Shown here piece by piece: positions 8,630 to 17,264 of a stretch of DNA of 37,459 bases (its first letter is position 1; every line of letters begins with the position of its first letter). A program made the translations under genes and the position numbers. Location: the NCBI GenBank assembly GCA_007126095.1, contig SLBZ01000141.1, positions 1 through 37,459 on the forward strand. The letters are read 5' to 3'. The notes beneath the pieces are model-generated. The model had not been told where the DNA came from. It was given only the letters and a program-made list of their open reading frames with translations, and ran no database searches. The DNA is from Aquisalimonas sp. Its GTDB lineage: Bacteria > Pseudomonadota > Gammaproteobacteria > Nitrococcales > Aquisalimonadaceae.

Positions 8630-10390
8630 TTACATGGCGTCCGGGGCACTGACACCGAGCAGGTGCAGCCCGTTGCGGATGACCTGGCGTGCGGCCAGCA
8701 CCAGGTTCAGGCGCGCGTCCCGCAGGTCGGCGTCGTCGACCAGGAACTGGTGTGCGTTGTAGTACGTGTGGACATGGCTCGCCAGCTCCCGCAGAAAGTG
8801 CGCGATCTGGTGCGGTTCCCGCGCCGCGGCGGCGATCTCGATCACTTCCGGGTAGCGGCCGATGGCGCTGACCAGCTCGGTTTCGTGTGGCTCGGTGAGG
8901 CGCGTGAGGTGCCGGTCGCCGTTGGCGTCGTCGTGCTCCAGCCCCTTCTCCTGCAGCTGCGCCATGACGCTGCAGATGCGCGCGTGGGCGTACTGGATGT
9001 AGTACACCGGATTGTCGTTGGACTGGGACTTGGCCAGCTCCAGGTCGAAGTCCAGGTGCTGCTCGGGTTTGCGCATGACGTAGAAGAACCGGGCGGCATC
9101 GGCGCCCACGTCGTCGCGCAGCTCCCGCAGCGTGACGAACTGGCCCGAGCGTGTCGACATCTGCATGCGTTCGCTGCCGCGGTAGAGAATGGCGAACTGC
9201 ACCAGACGTACGTCCAGCTGGTCCGGCTCGTGGCCGAATGCCCGCATTGCCGCATGGACCCGCGGCACGTAGCCGTGGTGGTCGGCGCCCCAGATGTCGA
9301 TGCACTGGTCGTAACCGCGGTCGAGCTTGTTCAGGTGGTAGGCGATGTCGGAGGCGAAGTAGGTCACCGCCCCGTTCTCACGGCGCACGACGCGGTCCTT
9401 CTCGTCGCCAAACGCGCTGGAGCGGAACCAGGTGGCGCCCTCCGACTCGTACAGGTGGCCGGCTTCGTCCAGTCTCTGCAGTGCCTGGTCCACGGCGCCG
9501 CTGTCCGTGAGGGAGCGTTCCGAAAACCACTCGTCGTAGGTGACACCGAATGCGCCCAGGTCCTCGCGGATGTCCTCCAGCACCGTCTCCAGTGCCAGGG
9601 CGAAGACCACTTCATATGCGTCCGGCCCGAGCAGGGTTTTCGCGCGGGCGATCAGGGTGTCGATGTACTCTTCCTTGTCGCCGCCTTCGCACGCATCCAG
9701 CGGCAGTTCGGCGAAGACCACTTCGGCCGGATGCAGAAAGTGGTCCTCCTCCCGGTGCATGAGCCGTTGGGCGATGGTGCGGACGTAATCGCCCCGGTAG
9801 GCATTGTCGGGGAAGCGCAGCGACTCGCCCTCCAGCTCCAGGTAACGCAGCCAGACGCTGGTGGCGAGGATGTCCATCTGTCGGCCGGCGTCGTTGACGT
9901 AGTACTCGCGGTGCACGTCGTAGCCGGCGGTGGCCAGCAGGCTCGCCAGGGCCCCGCCGAAGGCGGCGCCGCGGCCGTGGCCCACGTGCAGCGGCCCGGT
10001 GGGATTGGCGGACACGAACTCGATGTTGATGCGCTGCCCGGCACCCAGGTCGGCGCGGCCGTATGCCTGGCCGCGGGACAGCGCGTCGCGGACTGCGGTG
10101 TAGGCCGCTTCCGCGGTGATGTCGATGTTGATGAACCCGGGCCCCGCGATGGTGACGCCGGCGACCCCCGGATCATCAGGGATGGCGGCGACCAGGCGCT
10201 CGGCCAGCTCCCTGGGCTTCATGCGGGCCTGCTTTGCCAGCACCATGGCGGTATTCACCGCGTAATCGCCATGGCTCTTGTCCCGGGCCCGTTCCACCTG
10301 GATCTCGACCCGGGTGTCCGCGGGCAGCGTGCCGTCCGCGATCAGGCCGTCCACGGCCGTGGCAATAAGACTGCGAAGCTGTTCTTTCAT
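8630..10390 (-). CDS. argS: Arginyl-tRNA synthetase
   Basis: 586 residues, typical for bacterial ArgRS. It charges tRNA-Arg in the cytosol. Visible features: ArgRS-specific N-terminal domain (~1-110), the HIGH-type motif as [12 protein letters not shown] near 133, the second signature as [15 protein letters not shown] near 406 (a KMSKS-like loop without the canonical lysines, as in many ArgRS), and the anticodon-binding C-terminal domain with the terminal [23 protein letters not shown]. No clear ribosome site precedes the ATG at 10390. A promoter on the minus strand at 10426-10454 gives it independence from priA. The SPOR gene follows after 18 bases. Confidence 0.97.
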   Translation of the reverse strand: MKEQLRSLIATAVDGLIADGTLPADTRVEIQVERARDKSHGDYAVNTAMVLAKQARMKPRELAERLVAAIPDDPGVAGVTIAGPGFINIDITAEAAYTAVRDALSRGQAYGRADLGAGQRINIEFVSANPTGPLHVGHGRGAAFGGALASLLATAGYDVHREYYVNDAGRQMDILATSVWLRYLELEGESLRFPDNAYRGDYVRTIAQRLMHREEDHFLHPAEVVFAELPLDACEGGDKEEYIDTLIARAKTLLGPDAYEVVFALALETVLEDIREDLGAFGVTYDEWFSERSLTDSGAVDQALQRLDEAGHLYESEGATWFRSSAFGDEKDRVVRRENGAVTYFASDIAYHLNKLDRGYDQCIDIWGADHHGYVPRVHAAMRAFGHEPDQLDVRLVQFAILYRGSERMQMSTRSGQFVTLRELRDDVGADAARFFYVMRKPEQHLDFDLELAKSQSNDNPVYYIQYAHARICSVMAQLQEKGLEHDDANGDRHLTRLTEPHETELVSAIGRYPEVIEIAAAAREPHQIAHFLRELASHVHTYYNAHQFLVDDADLRDARLNLVLAARQVIRNGLHLLGVSAPDAM

Positions 10391-10425
10391 GGGTGATGAC
10401 AGACCGTTAATCCGAATTGGGGGGT

Positions 10426-10454
10426 ATTATCCCGGTTCGCGGTGCCGCCCACAA
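10426..10454 (-). promoter_or_regulatory. Candidate sigma-70 promoter for argS
   Basis: On the minus strand TTGTGG (10454-10449) and GATAAT (10431-10426) are exactly 17 bases apart. Transcription would start near 10419, leaving a ~28-base leader before the argS ATG. It sits in the 104-base gap between priA and argS. Confidence 0.5.
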
Positions 10455-10467
10455 ATCGACCCGTGCG

Positions 10468-10496
10468 CAGAAACCACCTGGAATCAGAAACCACCT
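10468..10496. repeat. Tandem duplication at the 3' end of priA
   Basis: CAGAAACCACCT occurs at 10468-10479 and again at 10485-10496, separated by GGAAT. The right-hand copy includes part of the priA stop codon. This looks like local replication slippage of a 17-base unit; no function is apparent. Confidence 0.6.
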
Positions 10497-12687
10497 AGAA
10501 CATGTCCTGCGGGTCCACGTCTACGGACCAGCGCACACGTCGGGCCCCCGGCAGGTCGGCCAGCCCCGGCACCAGTCGGGTCAGCAGCTCGTGCAGCGGC
10601 GCCCGCGTTGGCGCCTGGATCAGTAGCTGCGCGCGGTAGCGGCCGGCCCGGCGCTCCATGGGCGCGGGGACCGGCCCCATCAGGAGCACGTCGTCCCCCG
10701 CCAGGGCTTCGCCACGGTGCCGCACCTCTTCAAGGAAGGCGTGGGGCGCGCGGCTCTCCACAGCCTCGGCGCGCACCAGGGCCATGTGGGTATGGGGTGG
10801 CAGTGCGGCGTCCCGGCGCTGCTGCAGCATGGTGCGGGCGACCCGCCCATAGCCCTCTTTCAGCAGCGTGTCCAGCAGCGGGTGTTCCGGGTGGTGCGTC
10901 TGCAGCAGGACTTCGCCGGGCCGGTCGCGGCGGCCGGCGCGACCCGAAACCTGAGTAATGAGCTGCGCCATGCGTTCGGGGGCGCGGAAATCGGCGCCGA
11001 ACAGCCCCTGATCACAGTCCAGAATCGCCACCAGGCTGATATCCGGCAGATCGTGGCCCTTGGCCAGCATCTGCGTGCCTAGCAGGATGCGGCCGTCGCC
11101 ATGGCGGGCACGGTCCAGCAGGTCCGTCATGGCACCCTTGCGGCGCGTGCTGTCACGGTCGATGCGGACGACGCCGGTGTCCGGGAGTCGCTCCGCCAGC
11201 GCCTTCTCCAGCTTCTCTGTACCCTGGCCCACGTCACGAAGATCGGTACTGCCACAGTCCTCGCAGTGGCGGCTGACCGGGCGCTCGTGGCCGCAGTGAT
11301 GGCAGCGCAGCCGGCCTGCGTGCTGGTGCCAGGTCAGGCGGGCGTCGCAGCGCGGGCAGCTGGCCACCCAGCCGCAGTCGTGGCAGAGCAGGACCGGCGC
11401 GTAGCCCCGTCGGTTGAGGAACAGCAGTACCTGACCGCCATTGGCGAGGTGCTGATCCATGCGCGCGAGCACCGGCCGGGAGACCCCGGCCTCCAGCGGT
11501 TGACCGCGGATATCCAGCAACTCCAGCCGCGGTGGCCGGGCGGCACCGGCCCGGCGTGGCAGGTCCAGCAGATGGTAGCGCCCGGCCAGCGCGTTGTGCA
11601 GGCTCTCCAGCGACGGCGTGGCGGATCCGAGCACCAGCGGGAAGTCGCCGTTGCGGGCCCGGACCGCCGCGAGATCGCGGGCGTTGTAGCGAAAGCCCTC
11701 CTGCTGCTTCAGCGACGGGTCGTGTTCCTCGTCGACGATGATCAGCCCGGCGCGGGGAAGTGGCGTGAACAGCGCCGAGCGGGTGCCGATGAGCACGTCC
11801 ACGTCGCCATTGGCGGCGGCCAGCCAGGCATCCTGGCGCTCGCCATCGGCCAGCGCCGAGTGCAGGACGGCAATCCGGCCCGGCACCCGGGCGCTGAACC
11901 GTTCGATGAGCTGTGGCGTCAGGCCGATCTCCGGGACCAGCAGCAACACCTGCTCGCCGCGCGCCAGCACGGCGTCCATGGCGGCCAGGTAGACCTCCGT
12001 CTTGCCACTGCCGGTTACGCCTTCCAGCAGATGCGCGCTGAAACCGCCAAGGGAGGCGGTGATTGCCTCGGCGGCGCGCTGCTGGTCGTCGTTCAGAGCC
12101 GTCGGGTTCGCGGTCGGCTGCCCTGCCGAAGGCGCTGTCCGTTCCACCAACCCCTGCTCGGCCAGTTTGCGCAATGCGCCGCGCCAGTCGCCGTCCAGAT
12201 CGGCCAGGGCGGCGGTGGGGAGTGCGTCCGCCGTCTCCGCGAGGCGGGCAACAACGGCCGCCTGGCGGGGCGCGCGGCGGCTCAGGCGCTCGCGATCGCA
12301 GCTGTGGCCATCGGCTGTGAGCTGCCAGTACTCCGGGGGCTTGCGCTCGGCGCGGCCACCCTGGCGCAACGGCGCCGGGAGCATGCCCGTGAGCACCTCG
12401 CCCGGCGGGTGGTGATAATACCCGGCCGCCCAGAGCCCGAGCCGCAGAATGTCGTCCGGGAGGGTGGGCGCGGTATCCAGAACCTCGCCGATCGCCCGCA
12501 GTCGCCGGCCATCCACCCTGGGGCGGCGGCTGTCTCCGGTAACCACGCCCACCACGTGGCGTCGTCCGAAGGGAACACGGACGCGCGTCCCCGCTGCCGG
12601 CAGCGTACCGTCGGCTGGCGGCAGATAGTCGAGTGTCTGGTCCATGGGCGCGGGTACCGCCACCTGGACGACTACTGTGTCAGGCAT
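10495..12687 (-). CDS. priA: Primosomal replication-restart helicase PriA
   Basis: 730 residues (E. coli 732). PriA binds stalled or D-loop forks and loads the replicative helicase for restart. Visible parts: N-terminal 3'-DNA-binding domain (~1-100), Walker A GVTGSGKTEVYL near 222-233, Walker B IVDEEHDPSLKQQEG near 315, the LLFLNRRGYAPVLLC strand, then zinc-binding cysteines in four pairs within CHDCGWVASCPRC ... CHHCGHE ... CEDCGS (~430-480), and helicase motifs V/VI with LLGTQMLAKGHD and ITQVSGRAGR. No strong ribosome site is seen before the ATG. The upstream region contains two DnaA-box sequences. It is followed by argS, which appears to have its own promoter. Confidence 0.97.
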   Translation of the reverse strand: MPDTVVVQVAVPAPMDQTLDYLPPADGTLPAAGTRVRVPFGRRHVVGVVTGDSRRPRVDGRRLRAIGEVLDTAPTLPDDILRLGLWAAGYYHHPPGEVLTGMLPAPLRQGGRAERKPPEYWQLTADGHSCDRERLSRRAPRQAAVVARLAETADALPTAALADLDGDWRGALRKLAEQGLVERTAPSAGQPTANPTALNDDQQRAAEAITASLGGFSAHLLEGVTGSGKTEVYLAAMDAVLARGEQVLLLVPEIGLTPQLIERFSARVPGRIAVLHSALADGERQDAWLAAANGDVDVLIGTRSALFTPLPRAGLIIVDEEHDPSLKQQEGFRYNARDLAAVRARNGDFPLVLGSATPSLESLHNALAGRYHLLDLPRRAGAARPPRLELLDIRGQPLEAGVSRPVLARMDQHLANGGQVLLFLNRRGYAPVLLCHDCGWVASCPRCDARLTWHQHAGRLRCHHCGHERPVSRHCEDCGSTDLRDVGQGTEKLEKALAERLPDTGVVRIDRDSTRRKGAMTDLLDRARHGDGRILLGTQMLAKGHDLPDISLVAILDCDQGLFGADFRAPERMAQLITQVSGRAGRRDRPGEVLLQTHHPEHPLLDTLLKEGYGRVARTMLQQRRDAALPPHTHMALVRAEAVESRAPHAFLEEVRHRGEALAGDDVLLMGPVPAPMERRAGRYRAQLLIQAPTRAPLHELLTRLVPGLADLPGARRVRWSVDVDPQDMF

Positions 12688-12803
12688 GAAGATTCCGATC
12701 AGGGCACGATGGTGGTTGCATGGTCCAGCAGTCTAACGGTGATTGCGGTACCGATGGCACCGCTGCCGACCGCAGTCGTGTGCCTCACAACGCGGGACAA
12801 CCC

Positions 12804-12812
12804 TGTGGATAA
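12804..12812 (-). promoter_or_regulatory. DnaA box (perfect)
   Basis: TGTGGATAA on the plus strand, i.e. TTATCCACA on the minus strand, an exact match to the high-affinity E. coli DnaA box. It lies ~120 bases upstream of priA in its direction of transcription. Confidence 0.55.
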
Positions 12813-12984
12813 CCTTGTGGAGGAATCGCTGCGCGCGCGCTGCGGCCGGCCTTTCACGGCGTCGGCGCGATTGTCAATGGTTGGTCGTCCGTGTCGGTTA
12901 TAAGCCGTGTAAACAGTGGGTTAGTGCATTCTGACCCGTATGGGGCAGTGTTGCGGTGCGGGACGGTGTCGGCCGCCATGTTGC

Positions 12985-12993
12985 TGTGCATAA
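12985..12993 (-). promoter_or_regulatory. DnaA box (TTATNCACA variant)
   Basis: TGTGCATAA on the plus strand, i.e. TTATGCACA on the minus strand, fits the TTATNCACA consensus and has the same orientation as the perfect box 181 bases away. It is also close to the DnaJ-related gene promoter. Confidence 0.45.
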
Positions 12994-13000
12994 CATTCCC

Positions 13001-13017
13001 CGTTGCCAGTGGCAACG
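13001..13017. promoter_or_regulatory. 17-bp palindromic operator candidate
   Basis: CGTTGCCA G TGGCAACG: eight-base arms around a single central base, perfect. It overlaps the -35-like TTGCCA (13003-13008) of the downstream gene, so a bound dimeric repressor would occlude RNA polymerase. Confidence 0.5.
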
Positions 13018-13033
13018 CCCGGGCACGTATACT
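13003..13033 (+). promoter_or_regulatory. Candidate promoter giving a leaderless DnaJ-related mRNA
   Basis: TATACT at 13028-13033 is a good -10 box. TTGCCA at 13003-13008 is the best -35, with a long 19-base spacer. Expected initiation falls at or within a base or two of the ATG at 13040, and no ribosome site precedes that ATG, which points to a leaderless transcript. Confidence 0.45.
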
Positions 13034-13039
13034 GCGCCC

Positions 13040-13633
13040 ATGGAATACGACGACTCCGATTCACAGCTCATGACCACGGTGCTGGCGCTGGTCCGCGAGG
13101 CGCCGGCTGGCCAGACCGAGCACGCCCTGATCGTTCGCCTGCGCGACGAGGGTGTTGCTCCGTTCGCGGGCGCCGATCTGGCGGAACCCATGGACCTGTT
13201 CCGCACCCATTTCATCCTCTTCCACAGCCTGTACCGGCTACGCGCGCAGCTGGCGGCGGAAGGTGAATGGCTGCGGATCCACTGCCTGGATATCGGTATC
13301 GATGATGCGTCGGCCGGGAGCGAGTCGGCGTCCGGCCAGGCCGTGGTTGCCGGCGATTCGCTGCGGGACTACTACATGGACCTGGACAACCTGGACACCA
13401 TGGACCGGGCGACGGTGGAGGCGATGCTGAGTGGATTCTGGCGCCGGCTGGATGCCGGGGAGCGGCGCCACGAGGCGCTCGAGCTGCTCGGCCTGGACGA
13501 GCCTGCGGGCGTGGAGGAGGTCACTCGCCGGTACCGTCAGCTTGCTCAGCAGCATCACCCCGACAAGGGCGGCGATACGGACACCCTGCAGCGCCTCAAC
13601 GAGGCGCGCATGCTGTTGATCACCAGTGTGTAA
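13040..13633 (+). CDS. DnaJ-related protein with C-terminal J domain
   Basis: 197 residues. The N-terminal ~135 residues look like the DNAJ_related domain found in Vibrio and Pseudomonas co-chaperone-like proteins: MTTVLALVREAPAGQTEHALIVRLRDEGV, then FRTHFILFHSLYRLRAQL and an acidic YYMDLDNLDTMD segment. The C-terminal J domain begins EALELLGLDEPAG and has the essential HPD motif at 173-175 in QQHHPDKGGD, so it should be able to stimulate an Hsp70 ATPase. It lacks the Gly/Phe and zinc regions of DnaJ. The start at 13040 is favoured over an upstream in-frame start at 12956 because homologues begin near here and a -10 box lies just before it. It is followed closely by the TIGR02444-type gene. 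Confidence 0.82.
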   Translation: MEYDDSDSQLMTTVLALVREAPAGQTEHALIVRLRDEGVAPFAGADLAEPMDLFRTHFILFHSLYRLRAQLAAEGEWLRIHCLDIGIDDASAGSESASGQAVVAGDSLRDYYMDLDNLDTMDRATVEAMLSGFWRRLDAGERRHEALELLGLDEPAGVEEVTRRYRQLAQQHHPDKGGDTDTLQRLNEARMLLITSV

Positions 13634-13661
13634 GCCGAACGCGGGGCAGGAGTGCGACGAC

Positions 13662-14222
13662 GTGTCGACCATCGTTGACGGTGACGCCGCCTGGCAGGGC
13701 ATGGTCCATCTCTACGGGCTGCCGGGCATGATGGAGGCCTGCCTCGGATTGCAGGACGGGGCGGGAGTCAGCGTGAGTGCCATGCTGACGCTGGTGTGGA
13801 GTGCACGGGCCGGACATGGTCCGGTCACGAGCGAGGCCGCGGTAGCGATTGCCGCCGTTGGCGAAGCGCTGGAACGGGACGTGTTGCGCCCCTACCGGCA
13901 GGCGCGCAATGGGTTGCGGGGCCTCGCGCGGCAGGACGATGCCGCCGCCGCCCTCCGGCGGGATCTTCTCACCCAGGAACTGGCTCTGGAGCGGTTCGTC
14001 CAGCGGCGGGTGGTGCATCTCCTCCAGCCCGCCGACGCCCGCGGCGCTCCGGATGGAGCCGACCGGGACTGCCGTATGGCCGTGGCGCGGTATCTGGCCG
14101 CGATCCCTGTTCACGACAGCCGCGAGCTGCGGGCCGGCCTGCGGCAATTCTTCCTGGCGCTGGGTGATACGGCGCCGGACCGGGCCGTGAGCGAGATGAT
14201 CGCGGCCGGGTCAGCCGGTTGA
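13662..14222 (+). CDS. TIGR02444 / DUF2390 family protein
   Basis: 186 residues from GTG 13662, preceded nine bases upstream by GGCAGGAG. Another GTG at 13626 would overlap the previous gene and has no ribosome site. The protein is mostly helical and soluble. The N-terminal pattern W..MV.LYGLPGMMEACLGLQD..G..V..ML.L.W.AR.GH matches the conserved start of this uncharacterised gammaproteobacterial family. The rest is Ala/Arg-rich helix with RPYRQARNGLR and an ELALERFVQRRVVHLL segment. Function unknown. It is 28 bases after the DnaJ-related gene and probably co-transcribed. Its 3' side carries two REP-like elements and then the convergent pnt operon. Confidence 0.72.
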   Translation: MSTIVDGDAAWQGMVHLYGLPGMMEACLGLQDGAGVSVSAMLTLVWSARAGHGPVTSEAAVAIAAVGEALERDVLRPYRQARNGLRGLARQDDAAAALRRDLLTQELALERFVQRRVVHLLQPADARGAPDGADRDCRMAVARYLAAIPVHDSRELRAGLRQFFLALGDTAPDRAVSEMIAAGSAG

Positions 14223-14232
14223 GATGTCCTGT

Positions 14233-14257
14233 GGTGGACCTGAAGGTCCACCCTACG
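14233..14257 (-). repeat. REP-like palindrome copy 2 (left member of pair 1)
   Basis: Arms GGTGGACCT (14233-14241) and AGGTCCACC (14244-14252), loop GA, tail CTACG. Begins 10 bases after the stop of the TIGR02444-type gene. Confidence 0.9.
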
Positions 14258-14305
14258 ATTACCGTGACAACGCCGTCTTTCGGGCCACCGGAACACGTAG
14301 GAGCG

Positions 14306-14330
14306 CGTAGGGTGGACCTTCAGGTCCACC
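14306..14330 (+). repeat. REP-like palindrome copy 3 (right member of pair 1)
   Basis: Tail CGTAG, then arms GGTGGACCT (14311-14319... read from base 14311) and AGGTCCACC ending 14330, loop TC. Inverted relative to copy 2, with a 48-base spacer between the two CGTAG tails. Confidence 0.9.
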
Positions 14331-14371
14331 ATCCCCACCCGGGCCGCCCGGTCCCACGGTGCACCACGCAC

Positions 14372-14397
14372 AAAAAAGGCCGCCCGGAGGCGGCCTT
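14372..14397 (-). terminator. Intrinsic terminator of the pnt operon
   Basis: Read leftwards, AAGGCCGCC (14397-14389), loop TCCG, GGCGGCCTT (14384-14376), then a run of T (bases 14377-14372 are all A on the plus strand). A nine-pair stem and T-tract 25 bases after the pntB stop: a standard Rho-independent terminator. Confidence 0.9.
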
Positions 14398-14421
14398 CTC
14401 ATCGGTACGACCCGGTTCGGA

Positions 14422-15828
14422 TCAGAGATCCTTGACGGTAGATGCCATCTGGCTGGCCACTTTCTGCGCGTCGCCGAAGACCATCTTGGTCTTGTCGCCG
14501 TAGAAGAGGTGGTTCTCCACGCCGGAGAAGCCAGTGCCCTTGCCGCGCTTGATGACCAGTACCTGCTCGGCATCTTCCACATCCAGGATGGGCATGCCGT
14601 AGATCGGGCTGGACTCGTCGGTCTTGGCGGCCGGGTTGACCACGTCGTTGGCGCCGATGACGAGGACCACATCGGTGAGCTTGAAGTCCTCGTTGATCTC
14701 TTCCATGTCGTAGATCATGTCGTACGGCACGCCGGCTTCGGCGAGCAGCACGTTCATGTGGCCCGGCATGCGGCCGGCCACCGGGTGGATCGCGAACTTT
14801 ACGTCCACGCCGCGGCTCTGCAGCCCCTGGACCATCTCCCAGATCTTGTGCTGCGCCTGACCCACGGCCATGCCGTAGCCGGGCACGATGACGACACTGT
14901 CGGAGTAGGCCATGGTGTACGCGGCATCTTCCGCGCCCATTTCCGTCATCTCGCCTTCGGGGCCGTCCCCGCCAGTCGCCTGAGTGCCGAAGCCGCTGAA
15001 CAGCACGTTGGAGATCGGCCGGTTCATGGCCTTGGCCATCAGGTGCGTGAGCAGCATGCCCGCAGCACCCACCAGCGTACCGGCGATGATCAGCGCGGCA
15101 TTGCCGAGCACGAAGCCCTTGAAGCCGACCGCCAGTCCGGTCAGGGCGTTGAACAGCGAGATCACCACCGGCATGTCGGCACCGCCGATGGGCACCGTCA
15201 TGAACACGCCGAACACCAGCGCCAGGGCGAAGAACACCACAATGGAGGTCATGCCGCCGCTGAACAGCACCCAGATCCCGGCCAGCACCATGGCCGCGAA
15301 CAGGACGATGTTCACGATCTGCTGGGCGGGCATCAGGCTGTTGCGCTGCATGCGGCCGTCAAGCTTGGCCCATGCGACCAGGGAGCCCGAGAACGCCACG
15401 GTGCCGATGAGGCCACCAAGGACCGCCAGCACGGCGATGTCGGCGCCCATCTGCTGATGGATGACACTGTCACCCGACTCCACCAGCTTGCGCTGCGCTT
15501 CCATCAGCGCCACGGCACCGATGGCACCGGCCGAGCCGCCGCCCATGCCGTTGTACAGCGCCACCATCTGCGGCATCTCGGTCATCTGCACCCGCTTGGC
15601 GGTCACCCATGCCAGCGAGCTGCCGATGGCGAGGGCGATGAAGATGAGCAGATAGTTGGAGAAGCCCTGGATGTCGCCGTGGAACAGCGTGACGACGACC
15701 GCCAGCACCATGCCGACGCCGGCCCACATGACGCCCTTGCGCGCCGTCTTCGGCGAACTCATGGCCTTGAGCCCGACGATGAACAGGACGGCAGCCAGGA
15801 AATAACTCAGTTGAATCAACGTTTCCAT
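14422..15828 (-). CDS. pntB: NAD(P) transhydrogenase subunit beta
   Basis: 468 residues. PntB supplies most of the membrane channel and the NADP(H)-binding domain III of the proton-translocating transhydrogenase, which uses the proton gradient to make NADPH from NADH. About eight to nine membrane helices fill residues 1-260 (e.g. LIQLSYFLAAVLFIVGLKAM, MVLAGIWVLFSG). The NADP domain at ~290-468 contains VIVPGYGMAVGQAQHKIWEM, FAIHPVAGRMPGHMNVLLAEAGVPYD, VLVIGANDVVNPAA and VIKRGKGTGFSGVENHLFY, all conserved. It is 12 bases downstream of pntAA2 and followed by a strong terminator. Confidence 0.97.
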   Translation of the reverse strand: METLIQLSYFLAAVLFIVGLKAMSSPKTARKGVMWAGVGMVLAVVVTLFHGDIQGFSNYLLIFIALAIGSSLAWVTAKRVQMTEMPQMVALYNGMGGGSAGAIGAVALMEAQRKLVESGDSVIHQQMGADIAVLAVLGGLIGTVAFSGSLVAWAKLDGRMQRNSLMPAQQIVNIVLFAAMVLAGIWVLFSGGMTSIVVFFALALVFGVFMTVPIGGADMPVVISLFNALTGLAVGFKGFVLGNAALIIAGTLVGAAGMLLTHLMAKAMNRPISNVLFSGFGTQATGGDGPEGEMTEMGAEDAAYTMAYSDSVVIVPGYGMAVGQAQHKIWEMVQGLQSRGVDVKFAIHPVAGRMPGHMNVLLAEAGVPYDMIYDMEEINEDFKLTDVVLVIGANDVVNPAAKTDESSPIYGMPILDVEDAEQVLVIKRGKGTGFSGVENHLFYGDKTKMVFGDAQKVASQMASTVKDL

Positions 15829-15840
15829 TCCCGTGCCCCC

Positions 15841-16131
15841 TTAGCCTTCGCTCTTGCTGCTCTTGAACATCTCGAGCATGCGTTCGGTGACCACGTAACC
15901 GCCGACGGCGTTACCGGCACCCAGCAGCACGGCGATGAAGCCGATCAGCTGTTCCATGGGTGTGGCGGCGTGCCCCAGCACGATCATTGCGCCGACGACG
16001 ACGATGCCGTGGATGAAGTTGGAGCCGGACATCAGCGGCGTGTGCAGGATGACCGGTACGCGGGAAATCACTTCATAGCCCGCCACCGCGGACAGCATGA
16101 AGATGTAGAGTGCAGTGAAACCCTCGATCAT
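15841..16131 (-). CDS. pntAA2: NAD(P) transhydrogenase subunit alpha, membrane part
   Basis: 96 residues with about three membrane helices. It corresponds to the C-terminal membrane domain of E. coli PntA, encoded here separately, as in Rhodospirillum-type three-subunit transhydrogenases. Conserved segment: SAVAGYEVISRVPVILHTPLMSGSNFIHGIVVVGAMIVLG. The ATG overlaps the pntAA1 stop by four bases (ATGA), consistent with translational coupling. It assembles with PntB in the membrane. Confidence 0.95.
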   Translation of the reverse strand: MIEGFTALYIFMLSAVAGYEVISRVPVILHTPLMSGSNFIHGIVVVGAMIVLGHAATPMEQLIGFIAVLLGAGNAVGGYVVTERMLEMFKSSKSEG

Positions 16132-17264
16132 GACTTCTTGCCTCCTTCCAGGCGGTCACGGGTGGGACCGTGCTTGATTTCGCCGTCGTGGGTCAGGCAG
16201 CTGTCCGTCTGCACCTGATCGTTCCAGTCCAGAGCCAGTTCGCCATCCTTTACGATCAGCGCCAGGAAGTTGTACAGGTTGCGCGAGTACATCTCGCTGG
16301 CGTGTTGGCACAGCGCACTGGCCGTGTTCTTGGGCCCGTAGACGATGACACCGTTGTGGTCCACTTCCTTGCCGGCCTTGGTCACTTCGCAGTTGCCGCC
16401 GGTCTCCGCCGCCAGATCGATAATGACGGCACCGCGCTTCATGCGCTCCACGGTGGCCTTGTCGATGAGCTTCGGGGCGGGCTTGCCGGGGATCGCGGCC
16501 GTGGTGATCACGGCGTCGGCCTTGGCCACGTGGTCGGCGAGCACATCCGCCTGCTGCTGCTTCTCCTCATCGGTGAGCTCGCGGGCGTAGCCGCCTTCAC
16601 CTTCCGCCGAGACGCCGGTCTTGATGAACTTGCCGCCCAGCGACTCCACCTGCTCCTTGGTGGCGGACCGCACGTCGTAGGCCTCGACCACTGCGCCCAG
16701 CCGCTTGGCCGTGGCAATGGCCTGGAGGCCGGCGACGCCGGCGCCAATGACAACCACGGTGGACGGCCGGATGGTACCGGCGGCCGTGGTGAGCATCGGA
16801 AACAGCTTCGGCATCATGTTCGCGGCCAGCAGCACCGACTTGTAGCCGACGATGGAGGCCTGGGATGACAGTGCGTCGATGGACTGGGCCCGGGTGATGC
16901 GCGGCACCAGCTCCATGGAGAAGCTCGTGACCTTGTTCTTCGTGAACGTCTTGATGCGGGTGTCACCCTCGTGCGGGGCCATGAAGCCCATCACGATGCT
17001 GCCTTGCTTGAGCTTGCCGGCCTCTTCGACGGTCGGTGGCTGTACCTTCAGGGTGACGTCGGCGTCCTTGTAGAGTTCGTCCGCCGACTCGACGATCCTG
17101 ACGCCCTCATAGGCGTCATCGTTGAAGCCGCTCTCCTTGCCGGCGCCGGACTCCATCAGAATCTCAACGCCGAGCTTGTCGAGCTGCTTGATTACGCTCG
17201 GCACAAGGGCCACCCGACGTTCGCCCGTCTGGGTTTCCTTGGGCACGGCTACACGTATTGCCAT
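16128..17264 (-). CDS. pntAA1: NAD(P) transhydrogenase subunit alpha, NAD(H)-binding part
   Basis: 378 residues, the soluble domain I that binds NAD(H), homologous to alanine dehydrogenase. Markers: start MAIRVAVPKETQTGERRVALVPS, RITRAQSIDALSSQA (the RAQ.MD.LSSQ segment), and the dinucleotide fold VVVIGAGVAGLQAIATAKRLGAVV followed by the acidic strand end and YDVR. The start at 17264 is favoured over an upstream in-frame ATG at 17288 by GGGAGAC and by family alignment. First gene of the operon. Its leader is long (~380 bases to the divergent HNH gene) and contains an intrinsic terminator at 17422-17453 pointing toward it. Confidence 0.96.
   Translation of the reverse strand: MAIRVAVPKETQTGERRVALVPSVIKQLDKLGVEILMESGAGKESGFNDDAYEGVRIVESADELYKDADVTLKVQPPTVEEAGKLKQGSIVMGFMAPHEGDTRIKTFTKNKVTSFSMELVPRITRAQSIDALSSQASIVGYKSVLLAANMMPKLFPMLTTAAGTIRPSTVVVIGAGVAGLQAIATAKRLGAVVEAYDVRSATKEQVESLGGKFIKTGVSAEGEGGYARELTDEEKQQQADVLADHVAKADAVITTAAIPGKPAPKLIDKATVERMKRGAVIIDLAAETGGNCEVTKAGKEVDHNGVIVYGPKNTASALCQHASEMYSRNLYNFLALIVKDGELALDWNDQVQTDSCLTHDGEIKHGPTRDRLEGGKKS

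Larger units (their letters stand above)
12688..13039. other. Divergent region between priA and the DnaJ-related gene
   Basis: No coding potential is supported in these 352 bases. Contents: two DnaA-box sequences, a 17-bp palindrome, and a -10 box just before the DnaJ-related start. A TTGACA-like hexamer on the minus strand (12877-12872) has no matching -10 at usable spacing, so the priA promoter is not identified. Confidence 0.6.

Noticed and set aside
11101..12903. A 600-codon plus-strand frame opposite priA
   Set aside because: Shadow of priA; all PriA motifs are on the other strand and this frame has no recognisable domain.
14359..16218. A 619-codon plus-strand frame opposite pntB, pntAA2 and the end of pntAA1
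   Set aside because: Antisense shadow of conserved transhydrogenase genes; extreme His/Asp/Gly composition is an artefact of complementing membrane-protein codons.
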